Of a DNA stretch of 64,000 nt, positions 32,198 to 43,054 are shown one piece after another. The notes below the pieces were generated by a model that worked only from the letters and a program-made list of their open reading frames with translations, was not told the DNA's origin and ran no database searches. Both the position numbers and the translations under genes were made by a program. Every line of letters begins with the position of its first letter. Positions within the stretch are counted from its first letter, which is position 1. This stretch comes from Puccinellia tenuiflora (Eukaryota > Streptophyta > Magnoliopsida > Poales > Poaceae): the NCBI GenBank assembly GCA_012064385.1, contig QRDG01000480.1, positions 491,358 to 555,357 on the forward strand. The letters are read 5' to 3'.

Positions 32198-35182
32198 ATG
32201 CAGGCGTTCGCGCGCCTCTCCTTCTCCGCCGCCTCCAGAAGGGGTAAGCAAGCGAGCCTCAAATGGGGCGTATACTTGGGTTGAATGCGCCTAGGTCGTT
32301 CCGGCGGCGCGTAACTGTGTTCTTCGAGCTGACGTTTTGTTCCGATTGTTCCTTTTCTCTTCCAGTGATTTCGGGCGTGTCCAGCGCGGTCGCAAGGCCG
32401 TGCTACCGGACATGGCGAGGGAAGGCACACGCGGCGCCGCTGTCTTCTCAGGACCCACCCAAGGGCCAGAAGAGGGAATTTGTATCGAAGAAAGAAAGGA
32501 AGGCTAGGATAGAGGAGTTTGTTGAGATGTACGTGCCTCGGCTCAGTTGCATTTGTTATTATTATTCGTTGGCTACATTTAGGATATCTTAGCTGATTTT
32601 GCGTCTGAGGATTGCCATTTTTTGTGCTGTTTCACTGGTTGCATTTTGAAAACTACTGTAGAAACCAATAGGATAAACGTAGTGGAACTTATGCATAATC
32701 TGTAGAAAACGTCCGATCAAAAGTATTGATTGATATGGAATAGCTTCTGCTTGTCTCTGATCCAGTGACGCCCACGAGTCTTACATTGGGTTCTTCTGTT
32801 TAGTGCAGTTATCAGACATCAAATGATGGTAAATTTCCAACTATTCAGATGATTCGTCAACATGTTGGAGGGTCTCATTACACAGTGAGGGATGTGCTCC
32901 AGGAAGTAAAGTACAATCAGATAAAGTTTCCATTTGATATGTCTAAGGTAGCCCAGCTTCATGAGACAGCTGAATGTGCTGAGCAATCAAGTTCCCAAGA
33001 GGAGAGTGGAAACAGTTCATTCAACCCCCAAAGCTTCAATGGAAAACAGGATGAAGATGACATACTCCCCTCCCAGAAGGACTCTGCTGCCGCCACTGTG
33101 GTAATGGAAAACGTACACTCTTTGTTTCACCTTTATTTTCCAACTGTTCCTGTGGGTCCTTTATTTCACCTTAACGTTTCCATGGGGCAATTGGAAACAT
33201 GATTCTAACTGTGTCCAGGCTGTATTTATTTTCATATGCCTAATAATATTATGTCCTGCAGAATGAACCGTTGAGATCTCTAGAATCACAAGGCTCTTCT
33301 CATTACAATGGAGGGATTGGAGATACTAAACAAATTTGCCCTGCAGATGCAGATGACTCAATTGTACCAGAACAACCAGAAACTGACGGCACAAAGGTTC
33401 TAATGCTATGCACTCCACAATTTCTCCCAATATCATTATTCTGTACGCACACAAGATTTTGCAAGCCATTTTTCTCATTATTTTCATGATACATATGGAG
33501 ACTAAAGGTTCCATATCTTTGGGCGTGAATTATAATCAGGCAAAGATGCAGTTGGGTGACTCTAAGGCAGCCTGGCTTCACGAGACAGCTGAATGTGCTG
33601 AGCAATCAGGGCCCAAGGAGGTGAGTGCAAACAGTTCATTCAACCCTCGAAACTTCAGTGGAAAACAGGATCAAGATGACACACTCCTGTCCCAGAAAGA
33701 TTCTGCTACCGGCACTGTAATCATGGAAAACATACTCCCTTTTAGCCTTTATTTTCAATTATTCCTCTGCAGTGTTTTCTTACACTTTAATGTTTCAATG
33801 GGCCAACTGGAAACATGATTCGAACAATATCTTGGGTTTTTTATTTTCATATGCCTAATATTATGTTGTCCTGCAGAATGAACCACAGCGATCTCCAGAA
33901 TCACAAGACTCCTCTCATTACAATGAAGAAACTAAAATTGCCAAGGAAGATTTGTGTACTGCAGATGAAAATGACCCAACCGTATCAAAACAAGCAGAAA
34001 TTGACAGCATTAAGGTTCTAATGCTATGCACTCTGAATATCCCCCCAATACTATTATTCTGTATGTTGACAAGATATTGTAGCAATTTTCCTCAAAATTA
34101 GCATGTATGCAGATTGAAGCTCCCATACCTTCGGAACTAGAGACTAAATCAAACTCTGAGAATCGTCAAGGGGAAACTAAAGTTAACAAGTTGCATGTGA
34201 ACAATGTGGAAAACTTCGAGAATCCAAGTGAACCAATTGTATCCGATCAAACTGAAAGTGGCAAGGTGCTGAAGGGAAATGTACTTGACAGGTATTGTGT
34301 GTTACATTCTAAATGGCTAAATGCTTATATTGATAATAGTGATTACATCAAATGCATCAGCAAATTATTTCCTTTACATTATTATGATAAATGTGCTTGC
34401 ATCCTATCGTGTTTTCAGTATAATCAATAGCTGGGCAATGGGACAGTATAGTTAGCTTTTGCTTGTCAGAGCTGAGATTCCTCCAGTTGCGAAATCCTAT
34501 CGGTCCTGGTCTCTGAGAAAATCATCCATTTATCGAGCATCGAGAACTTGTGACTTAATAATTTTACCCAGAAATCCCAATGGATCCTAACCAACCTAGG
34601 ATTCAGGTAGCTGGACCCGTGGGTCTGAGAGCGCTTCACAGCATAATACTACCAGGAAACAACTAAAAACAGAGCTACAGGCACTCTGGGAACTGCGTTG
34701 GAATATATTTAAGACCCCTACTTGAGATTCAGAATGCTAGACAAATATTACTTCAGTTGTTTTATGTTGAAACGCCTCTAACCGCTGAATTTGACCAATT
34801 CCTAGTTCAGATTACCTGCTGAGCATGGTTAGTTTATAGTTTGACCAAGTCATTAAAGCTCAACCCCATATTATGTCCCCTATATGCACTAGCTTTGTAT
34901 AAATATCGTAAATTGTTTCCTTTCGTGAGTTCCTTGGCTATAAATGGAATGTGTTACTGGATTGCACTATTGGTCATAATTTGCTTGGTACAAACGTGCT
35001 GGGTATTTCAGTTGTTTTTCTTGTAAATGTAAATGCTTGATGTCCTGGTCATATTGTCTCTCTTTATGCTGCGCAGAGAAGAGAACCCTGAGGTTGAGCA
35101 GCAGGGATCAGCAAAGACAATTCTCTTAGGGAGCCTGAAATCACTTGCTTCTGGGATCAGAAACTTCTGGAGAAGTCTGTAA
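32198..35182 (+). CDS. Uncharacterised plant protein with VGGSHYTVR module, duplicated gene copy A
   Basis: Eight exons: 32198-32243, 32366-32528, 32809-33100, 33262-33396, 33501-33716, 33877-34014, 34113-34291 and 35077-35182, all GT-AG, 424 aa. Residues 1 to about 45 (MQAFARLSFSAASRR onward) are Arg/Ser/Ala-rich and acid-free, like an organelle transit peptide. Residues 63-102 form the conserved part: RIEEFVE, GKFPT and VGGSHYTVRDVLQE, a predicted helical, possibly DNA-binding module known from uncharacterised plant proteins; no function is proven. The rest is acidic and Ser/Gln-rich, built of two similar blocks of about 118 residues (exons 3b-4 and exons 5-6), each with HETAECAEQS, NSSFNP, GKQD-D and SSHYN. 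The C-terminus SLKSLASGIRNFWRSL could form an amphipathic helix. Exon 5 uses an unusual acceptor TATGGAG. The reading frame is fully open. Confidence 0.85.
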
Positions 35183-35595
35183 ATTTGTCTCTTTTGGCTC
35201 TGAGCTAGCACACGCGAGGTCCCCTTGTTTATCTTTTCGTGAGCCTGGAGCACCTTGTGAAGCTTTATGAAGGCTACCGAGTTATTGATCTAAGTGCACC
35301 TTCTTTAGCATTTTTCGAGCCAGAAGAAAACTGTAAAGTTTTAGTTTTACGCTGTCGAACATTAGTCTGATTGCTGCCGTGTCACTTTTATTATAAGCTA
35401 AGATGAGAGCATATTTCAGTGTATCCACTATCCATTATCCAAAAGCTGGTCATAGTGGTTATTGACGATATGGCGGCATGGCGCTGACTTTGCTTTGCTT
35501 GTTGTCAAGTCATACGCAGAATATAGTATAGTCAGTATCCCAGGCTCGACCTTTCGTGGATAGAATCCTCGTTGGTGGAAATAAGAACTGTTGAA

Positions 35596-37015
35596 TATAA
35601 TTGGTATTCATGTTTTTTTTAAACATACTTGGTATTTTTTTTAGAAAACCACGTTGGTGGTATTTAGTGGCCCCACATTAAAAAAAAAACATTGTATCTG
35701 AGAGCATCTCCACCGGGGTAATGATAATGTGTCTGGCAGTCCGTAAAAATAATGTGTCTGCCACCCCAAAATAGTGTCCGTTACTGGGGTGTTGGGCACA
35801 TGTCCGGTCTGAAGAGGGTGACACCCCATAAATATTAAAAGCAAATTGAGCGCTCAAATTTGAACAAACGACTACACTCAAATTTGAACAAATGGCTCCA
35901 ATTTCATTCAACATTATGGACTTCTACAATTAATTTTAAATAAAAAAATCTACTAAAAAACCTAATCTTGGTCTAGGTCGAGCCGGTAGAGGGCTCAGTA
36001 GGACCAACCTCTCCGTCTTTCGTCGCAGGCTTGCGCGCGAAGTGTCGTTCGTGTGTCTGTCTTTTCTCTGACGTCCTTCCCGCTGCTCGGTGGTGCGCCT
36101 CATCTATCTCCCGGCGAGCGTGTGCTGCCTCACTCTAGTCTTGAAGCGCCATGGTGGCTTTGCCGCTCGTCTGCCATGAACTAACGGGTTGTCTCCTCCT
36201 TCGACGGTGTGGCGACGAAGACCTCCACCACACGCTGATGTATAGTATCGTTGGTCTGCTCGAGGGTCACGTTCCCAGCCGTCGATAACGCCTCTCCCAT
36301 CGTGCGGTGGAGTAGGAGGCAAACAAGGCAGCCTGCTACGATAAGGCCGACGACTCATTCCCCTCCTCATCGTCGGAGGATTTGGGTGCGGTGGCAGCGC
36401 TTGTGTTGTGCGCTATAGTGGTCAGGGTGTATCGGTGTAGGTTGTAGCGAGTTGACGAACCATTTTTCTAGCAATTGCGAACTATGACAAATGTAGCGAG
36501 TTGACAAATGTGTAGGAGACTGCGGCACGATGGACCATCTTATGAGGGAGCTCGGGCTCGGGCGGAACCGATGACAAGCGAGGGAACCTACGGGTGGACA
36601 AGAGGCGTGCGTATGATTGATGGCAGGGTGTCGTATCTCCGCCGTGTCGGCAGCGGCAACACCACCTAGGGAACAGTGAACGTTGAGAGGCACCATTTAA
36701 ACTGACATGGCGGGCGTGAGGATGACAAGAAGCGGCCTAGTAAATGGAGATTTATTCATGTTAAAACAGGATTTTGTTTACATATTAAATAACAATTTTC
36801 AGACAAATTATAAAAAAAGACTGTACATATGGAAATTTAACAAACAGATTACATAAGCTCGATTGAAAATCCATCCACCGCTTCGCACCAAGAAAAAAAA
36901 CCTTACAATATTATTCGAGTGATAGATTAAAAATTACATCGGCTAAAATAGAGGGTATAGTTAAACATGTGCATTTGCAGGGGCTTTCAAGTCATGCACC
37001 ACACCAGGAGAAAAT
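35596..37015. other. Intergenic, repeat-like, no supported gene
   Basis: GAGAGCATCTCCACCGG at about 35700 resembles a MITE or other transposon end, but no partner end was located. 35980-36720 is GC-rich with scattered open frames that I could not match to any family. 36720-37015 is AT-rich and probably includes the 3' UTR of the minus-strand F-box gene. Confidence 0.4.
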
Positions 37016-38566
37016 TCAGCCAAATACTAGTTGAACAGAAGCAGTTGAGGAAACACCATCCATGATCTTCTTCAGCGTGTTGTTCTTTTCATCGTCGGTC
37101 CACGGCTGTGGCTGCTTGGTCATCTCCCAGTCCCAGTGCCCCTTATCACGAGCATACCCTTTCTTGAACACTGCGGCATAGTTCAACGCGGTGCATACTC
37201 CCATGACAAACTTGACAAGGTAGACCTGTCTCCCCGTCCCCTCAAAACCAACGATTACAAACTCCTTCAGTTGATGGTGCCGAAGCACAGTGGGTTGCCA
37301 AGGTATCTCATCGCCAGATTCCTCCATGCAAGGAGCAATATGGATGTGAAATGTTTCAAGGGAAGGCGCCATCTCTAGGAGGAGACGAGGCCACGACGCG
37401 TCCCAAGATGAAGGCACGTCGGCGACCAATAGCCGTCTCATGTTCGGTAAAAATGAAGACGTGAAGCTAGGAGGTATGATCCACCTATCAGGTCCAGTGA
37501 ACCGTATAATAAGATTGGCTATATCCGGAGTGCGTCGAAAAAACAAGCTAAGTTTCAGCTTCAGTAGCCTTGCAAAGTACTGGCGTAATCCTTCCTGTTT
37601 GACACCGAGGCATAGGGCAAAGTTACATTGCTTGAGGCAGGGAAATGAGGTGGACTCAAAGAACACCCTAGTTCCCAGCGAGGCCAGGCTCTCGAGATTG
37701 GGAAGAGCCCTCAGGGATATCTGTGTGAATGCACATCTGTCCACAACGAGCTCCCTGATATCTGACCTGGGGGCGTCCACGACCATGTCCCCGCTGTAGT
37801 GGCAGGAGATGAGGTGCAGCACCTGTAGCTGCGGGCACGAGGTGAAGACGCGGTGGTAGGCTGCATCTGATGTCGATTCAGGTATGCTTTGCAGAACGAG
37901 CGTTGTGAGCGCGCTGTGCTGGTGCAGCGGCGGGAGCACACAACCTCCGAGTTTGAGTCTTCTGAGGCGTGAAGCGTGGGACTGCTCGCAGAGCCCATGG
38001 ATGGGAAACATGTGGACAGTTTCTTCCATGTAGATTGGCGTGGCAACAGCCTCGATATCATCGACCCCCCAAGCATCGATAGCCTTGGCGATGAGCCGGT
38101 TGATGCAGCTAGTGTTGTGGGTGCTGAAGAACTCGAGCCTCAGTCTGCCGACCCTCCGGCGAGCTCCTCGAACGCCGCCATCATCGGCTGCACCCAAGAA
38201 GCTCTCGAGACAGCTGGAAAAGGACCGCGTGGCGCGGCGCTCGTACCTCCTGATGTTAGGTATAAGCTTCTCCTTCAAGGCGCGGAGTCTGTACTGTGAA
38301 GGAGTTACCTTTGTGTTGAGGTAGAGGAATATCCATCTTTGGTAGCGCGGCGGGAGTATATCGCTGACCCTGAAGTCAAGCGCAGGGATCTCACGGGGTA
38401 GGCAAGACCAGCGCCTGGACAGTACCCCGGTGCCGAGCGCCGAGCGGGTGTCCAGGCGTCCCAGGACGAGGAGGAGGAGATCGTCGGAAAGGGCGCTCAA
38501 CCGGTCGTCGTCGTGGACCGCCTGCGGCCGCCAGCGCAGCAACCGATCCGTCCTACGCCTGGCCAT
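37016..38566 (-). CDS. F-box/LRR (FBD-type) protein
   Basis: A single exon, 516 aa from the ATG at 38566; an upstream in-frame ATG at 38659 would give 547 aa. I prefer the inner start (MARRRTDRLLRWRPQ) because many grass F-box proteins begin in this way. The F-box follows directly, with DRLSALSDDLLLLVLGRL, VLSRRW and LPREIPALDF, and would bind SKP1 in an SCF ubiquitin ligase. After it come irregular leucine-rich segments (SRLRRLKLGGCVLPP, LTTLVLQSIPE, CPQLQVLHLISC, IRELVVDRC, LPNLESL), the usual substrate-binding part of plant F-box/LRR proteins, and an FBD-like C-terminal region (LKEFVIVGFEGTGRQ). The substrate is unknown. The frame is undamaged. Such genes are numerous and fast-evolving in grasses. 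Two retroposons sit in its upstream region. Confidence 0.85.
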   Translation of the reverse strand: MARRRTDRLLRWRPQAVHDDDRLSALSDDLLLLVLGRLDTRSALGTGVLSRRWSCLPREIPALDFRVSDILPPRYQRWIFLYLNTKVTPSQYRLRALKEKLIPNIRRYERRATRSFSSCLESFLGAADDGGVRGARRRVGRLRLEFFSTHNTSCINRLIAKAIDAWGVDDIEAVATPIYMEETVHMFPIHGLCEQSHASRLRRLKLGGCVLPPLHQHSALTTLVLQSIPESTSDAAYHRVFTSCPQLQVLHLISCHYSGDMVVDAPRSDIRELVVDRCAFTQISLRALPNLESLASLGTRVFFESTSFPCLKQCNFALCLGVKQEGLRQYFARLLKLKLSLFFRRTPDIANLIIRFTGPDRWIIPPSFTSSFLPNMRRLLVADVPSSWDASWPRLLLEMAPSLETFHIHIAPCMEESGDEIPWQPTVLRHHQLKEFVIVGFEGTGRQVYLVKFVMGVCTALNYAAVFKKGYARDKGHWDWEMTKQPQPWTDDEKNNTLKKIMDGVSSTASVQLVFG

Positions 38567-38858
38567 AAGAGAGCTACCGCCACCTACGCGGCGGATTGAG
38601 TAGCGAGTAGATTTTGAGGGCTCGCCGCCGCGGTGGCGATTAAATAGAGCTGTCGGCATCGACTCCGAAATCTACCCGGATCCGAAACAGCCGGAATCAG
38701 AGTAGAAATAGTAATCCGAAGATGTAAACACCTCCTGCAAGAAGATGTTGGGATTGTGGGGACGATTGGAACTGGGGAGCCGACCGAGCGCCGCCGGTTA
38801 GGAGTTTGGGGATCTAGGGTGGACGGAGCGCCGCCAGCGAATGAGAGTGACAAACTGA
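38567..38858. other. F-box gene upstream region up to the first retroposon target site
   Basis: This short 5' region of the F-box gene is closed by the left copy of the 16-bp target duplication (38843-38858). No TATA box was assigned. Confidence 0.4.
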
Positions 38859-39685
38859 TAGAGCCCCTGAACTCCCTGCCTTATCCTCTCGGCTACAGTA
38901 GTCAGAGGCGGAGAGAAAGGCGACTCGTCGCGTCCAGCTTCTCGCCGGCGGGTCCTGCGCTCCCCTCTGCCTCCGGCCGCCGTTCCGGCGCCATGAGGTT
39001 GGGGGGGAGCTCGGGTTCTTCTCGTGCGTGTAGATTAGGTGTGCGTGCCCGGGCGGCGCCGTCGAAGACGGAGGCGTTGGCGTCGGTGTGTAGGGCGTGG
39101 TGTTTCCCCTCCTTTCTCTGTTCCGGCCTCGTCGCCGGGGAGGTCGTGAAGCTTGCTCGGGCGCTCTCCTTCTCCTTTGTCTCTCTGGCCGGCCGTGGCG
39201 GCGAGGGGAGAGGCTGGAGGTGGTCGGTGTTCCGCTTTTGTTGCAGGTGGTGCTGGTGGTGTCCTCCGGTGGTTCTGCTTCGGCCTGCCGTGGTGGTGAG
39301 GGGTGCGGGCTCTGGAGGTGGTGAGGTGATGGTGCTGGTGGTCCTGGTCGCCGCCGTCGCGGCTGGAAGTTTGGGTGGAGGTGGGGAGATGGCGCTGCGG
39401 CCGTGTTCGTTCAACGAGACCAGATTCCGGTGTTGTGCGGCGGATGGATCTCGCGGCCTTCTACAATGTGTGGGTGTGCCTTCTTCCGTGCGGACGGTGG
39501 TACGGCGTCGTCGACGGCGACTAGGAGCTTGGGGCGCGGCTGAGGATCCAATTGAGTTTCTTCCTGGTGGCTTGGGGTGCTTTCTGCACTTTCCTGGGTT
39601 TCCTTTTTTTTCTGTTTTCTTTGGGGACCTGTTTGTAAAGTGCTGAGCCTCCTTTTTATATGAATTGGATCCTTCCTCAAAAAAA
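38859..39685 (+). mobile_element. Non-autonomous non-LTR retroposon 1 (827 bp), plus strand
   Basis: Bounded by the perfect 16-bp direct repeat GAGAGTGACAAACTGA (38843-38858 and 39686-39701) and ending in A7, the marks of target-primed reverse transcription. The 5' part starts near CTACAGTAGTCAGAGGCGGA and is GC-rich; the 3' part is TTTTTATATGAATTGG then a poly-A tail. It has no reverse transcriptase. A plus-strand frame stays open through most of it, ending in a hydrophobic stretch (GLGCFLHFPGFPFF). It shares its 5' motif with the element at 39773-40877. Confidence 0.8.
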
Positions 39686-39772
39686 GAGAGTGACAAACTG
39701 ACAGTCTGAGTGGGGGATAGGTTTTCTTCAGCGTTTCCTCATGCCTAGTTTTTTTGCACTACTGTCTATAAG

Positions 39773-40877
39773 TTTTTTTTTAGATAAACAGGCTTCATAT
39801 TAAAAGACATAGGAAGTACATAAGCACACCACCACACTCTGGAACCATCCCGACGGACACCTGTCTAGGAAAAAAGCAAAAAGGACCCTGAAATAAAGAA
39901 AACAACAAAGAAGCCCTTGCAGGTCCTTCCGCCCGTCCACCGCACCGCTCGTCGCAGTCGACCACCGACGCCGCCGGAACGCCGCCAGGGAAGAGAAGCA
40001 CAAGGTCACCACACGCCTGAGACCACCAGGAGCTCGATAGCAGAAACACTGCGTTGAAGTACCGCAAGAATCATCTGACGCGGCCGCCGGAATCTGCCTC
40101 CTCTGAACGAACATCGGCGGGGAACCATCCCCGAGCACCTGGCAGCTCGTCGACGTTGTCTCCGGCCGAGACCAGAGGAAGAAACGACGACGCCCACCCA
40201 TCCACCACAGATCCACACCAAGACGAGTCGCCGGAAACACCAGAGCGCCTGCAGCTCCGCCCTCCACCATCCACAACATTGCGAAGAAGACGACCACCCC
40301 GCAAGATGGAGAGGAAGAACCGGAGCTCCTCCAACACAGATACCTCAGTAGCCTCACGCCGTCGAAGGAGGTGTCGGCGACGCGCCGACAGAAGGCTCGA
40401 GGACGGATTTCCCACTTGACGAAGACAGCGACGCCGGTGCACCATCTTCGCAAGGAACCTCCCACGAATCCATCGCCGCTACGCAAAGCACCGGCGAGAA
40501 GGGGATGAATTCCGGGAGACCAAAAGGCTGCCCACGCCGACGCCTCCCCAACCCAGACGCCGCCGCCAGCCACACGACCGCCGACGAGCTCCTCAACGTC
40601 GCATCCAGCAACGCCGAGATGGGGCTGGAGCTCCGGCAAACTTATTTGACACGCCGCCGCCACCACCATCAAAACGGCGCCGCCCCAACACCTACTCCTA
40701 CTATTCACACGCCAGACCGGTAGATCCAGGGTTCCCCCACCCTCCCGCCGCCGGAGCGACGAGCGGAGGGGAGGGGAACCCCAGTCCCCGGCGGCAGAGA
40801 ACGAGGAAAACTTGGTCGCCTTCCTTTTCGCCTCCTCTGGTACTGTAGAGAGGGGAAAGAAGAGAGATAGGATTCTT
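39773..40877 (-). mobile_element. Non-autonomous non-LTR retroposon 2 (1105 bp), minus strand
   Basis: Bounded by the perfect 16-bp direct repeat CACTACTGTCTATAAG (39757-39772 and 40878-40893), with a T9 run (poly-A tail on the minus strand) at 39773-39781. On its own strand the 5' end has CTACAGTACCAGAGGAGGCG, close to the start of retroposon 1, and the 3' end TTTTAATATGAAGCC is also similar. A 302-codon minus frame (39800-40708) has no recognised domain but ends in a related hydrophobic stretch (GLLCCFLYFRVLFAFF). No reverse transcriptase is present. Confidence 0.8.
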
Positions 40878-40893
40878 CACTACTGTCTATAAG

Positions 40894-41088
40894 TAGGAGG
40901 AGAAAAGGCCTCATGACAGCCCATCTATCGTGCGTGGCCGTGTTGTTAGTGACTCCGACCGCGTTTCCTATTCTACGCCCGCTGCGCGGGTTAGCGCGGA
41001 AACGCATACCGCGCTGCCAGCGCTGGTTCACTTAAATGGGCCGGCCCAGTTACGTTGCCCAGGTAAGTTGACCTTCGACTGGTTTCCT
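40894..41088. other. Short single-copy-like spacer between retroposon 2 and the Pack-MULE candidate
   Basis: No gene was seen. It is the continuation of the pre-insertion sequence left of retroposon 1. Confidence 0.4.
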
Positions 41089-41097
41089 TTTTCTTTT

Positions 41098-42513
41098 GGA
41101 ATAAGCATATATTTCACCCCCAAATGTATGGCATTCGAGCAATTTTACCCTCAACTCAAATTTGGTATGATTTCAACCCTAAAATTCTCAATACCGTCTA
41201 AATCACCCCCTAAGGGTGGTTTTTGCTCAATTTGAGTGGTTTTGGGTAATTCTGGGTTGTTTTGCTCGTTGACGTGGCGGGCTGACGTGGCAAACACCGT
41301 TACTCCGCTGGTGGCATTTCTTCTCCGTTGCTCTGCTCTTGAGTTCGGCATCGATACCGCCGTCTTCCTTGTGCGGGCACGGGACAAGGACACCCGCTTA
41401 CAGAGATGGGCGCCGAGAAGCTCGCTGAGATAGACCTGCTCGACGGCTGCGTTGTGCTCTTCGCCGTCTTCCTGCTCTTAGCGTGCGCGAGGTCAAGGAC
41501 TAGTGGACCTGTTGACCCCATTGGAGCGCGCGTGCACGCGTCGGCTCGCGTAATCAATTGACCTTCTATGCTGACTCGCTTTTGCTTTTTACGCAGAATT
41601 AGGCCCTGCTTGCAAGATTCAAAGTACGAACTGTAGCATAGATCTATCTGTCTATCTACGCGGAGGAATTTTGTCCGTGAAGAGAGCAGCAAGCAGTCAA
41701 AAGGCCAAGAGAATGATCTGATAAACTATACTCCAGGAAATCCACATACACTGAAGAAAGAGAGATAAGAAAGCAAAACAAAAAAAGAATCTCTGCATCC
41801 GCTCTTCAACCAGAACGACCAAATCAGATCTTGACGCCAAGCTTACACTTGATGTCCGTCGTGGTCGCCCCGCCGCTGCGGCCGGACGATGACGACCAGG
41901 AACCCAGCCTGTTGATTTTCAACTAGATCGGCGCGGGCATAGCGGCCACGGCGAGGGCGCGGGCGGCGGTTTGGCGACCCCGGCCGTGAATCCAACGCAG
42001 AGGACGTGCACGTTCAGGCAGTTTCTGGAAACCCACCCCGGCGTCCATGTCCACCATCACATGCTCGATGTGTCACCAGCATCGATGGTCCGTCGACCGC
42101 AGCTCGATGTGCCCCGTCGAGAGCGGACCCAGGATCTTCTTCAGGATGAAGCCGCCCTGGAAGGCTCTCCGGTCCAGCCCCCGCATCGCATCCGTGGCGT
42201 ACTCTCGCCGAGCGACATAATTTCACCTGGATCAAGCTCAAGCGGTGGAATTGGGGATTTCGCGATGAAATGAGGATTTTATCCGGTCACTATGACAGGT
42301 GGGGTCCACACCTTCTATTCTAACAGACAGCGACCACGTCAGCGCCACGGATGCGCCACATCTTCGCAAAAAACCGCCCAAACTCTTCAAAACCAGCATG
42401 GGGGGTGATTTAGACGGTATTGAGGATTTCAGGGTTTGATTCATACCAAATTTAAGTTTAGGGTGAAATTGCTCCGATCCAGTAGATTTGAGGGTAAAAT
42501 ATATACTTAATCC
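41098..42513. mobile_element. Mutator-like element (Pack-MULE candidate) with 9-bp target duplication
   Basis: Perfect 9-bp repeats TTTTCTTTT (41089-41097 and 42514-42522) bound a 1416-bp element. Its inverted repeats of about 115 bp start GGAATAAGCATATATTTCAC and GGATTAAGTATATATTTTAC and continue through AAATTTGGTATGA and CTCAATACCGTCTAAATCAC. The interior is GC-rich, unlike the AT-rich ends, and contains a minus-strand gene fragment (42074-42198). No transposase is seen. GC-rich cargo between MULE repeats is the Pack-MULE pattern of grasses. Confidence 0.82.
42074..42198 (-). pseudogene. Captured fragment of a HOTHEAD-like GMC oxidoreductase
   Basis: The minus-strand frame reads GGFILKKILGPLSTGH followed by IELRSTD, which matches the substrate-binding part of plant HOTHEAD/mandelonitrile lyase-like FAD oxidoreductases (usual form GGFILEK-GPLSTGHLELR). 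Homology stops at the point where NPxVTFNYF would be expected, and a stop codon follows. Only about 40 residues are present, so it is a fragment carried by the MULE. The match is from memory. Confidence 0.5.
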
Positions 42514-42522
42514 TTTTCTTTT

Positions 42523-42972
42523 TCTTCACTATTTTTCTTCTTTGGATTTTTCCCGGTGCGTTCGTACTAGTTTGTTTTTGTTTTTTTTTATTTTTGCGTT
42601 TTTCTTCTTCTTTTAAACTAATGACCATTTTCAATTTTTGCGAAGATTTTTACAATGCATAAACATAAATTTAAATCCGTGAACCTTTTTCCGAATTCAA
42701 ATGAGTGAATAATTTTTTGATTGGCGAACATTTTTTTCAAATTCCTATACAATTCATGATTTTTTAAACTATAAAAATGGTTCACGAATTTGGAAAAAAA
42801 ACCCATGAATTTAAAATATCCTGAATTTCAAAAAAGCTGATGAAAAATTGTTCATGAATTTGAAAACTGTTCTTCAATTTTAAAATGGCTTGTCAATATT
42901 TTTCAAATCCGAATGTTTTCATAATATGTTTTTTTTATTTGAACACTTTTCAAATCTGAACAATTTTTCATA
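42523..42972. repeat. AT-rich degenerate repeat (TTCATGAATTT/GAAAATT type)
   Basis: The stretch consists of diverged short phrases such as GTTCATGAATTTGAAAA, TTCACGAATTTGG and TTTTCAAATCCGAA on both strands, a common low-complexity repeat type of Triticeae transposons. It meets the duplicated gene segment sharply at 42973. Confidence 0.5.
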
Positions 42973-43054
42973 ATTCGCTCGCCGTCGCCTTTCCTCATCG
43001 CCTTCCCCATCAAGCTAAACCCTCGCTCCCCTCGTCGAATCAGCCCCCCCCACC

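Larger units (their letters stand above)
32069..35595 (+). repeat. Segmental duplication, copy A (about 3.5 kb)
   Basis: Collinear with 42973-46526, from ATTCGCTCGCCGTCGCC at the left to about TTGAA at the right, including leader, all exons and introns and about 400 bp of 3' flank. Identity is high throughout. The two copies are in direct orientation, about 10.9 kb apart start to start. Confidence 0.9.

Noticed and set aside
38756..39646. A 296-codon plus-strand open frame as a host gene
   Set aside because: It crosses the left target duplication and the border of a retroposon, so its first 35 codons are host flank. It is not a coherent gene.
39800..40708. A 302-codon minus-strand open frame as a host gene
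   Set aside because: It lies wholly inside a retroposon with perfect target duplications and has no recognised domain. It is treated as part of the element.
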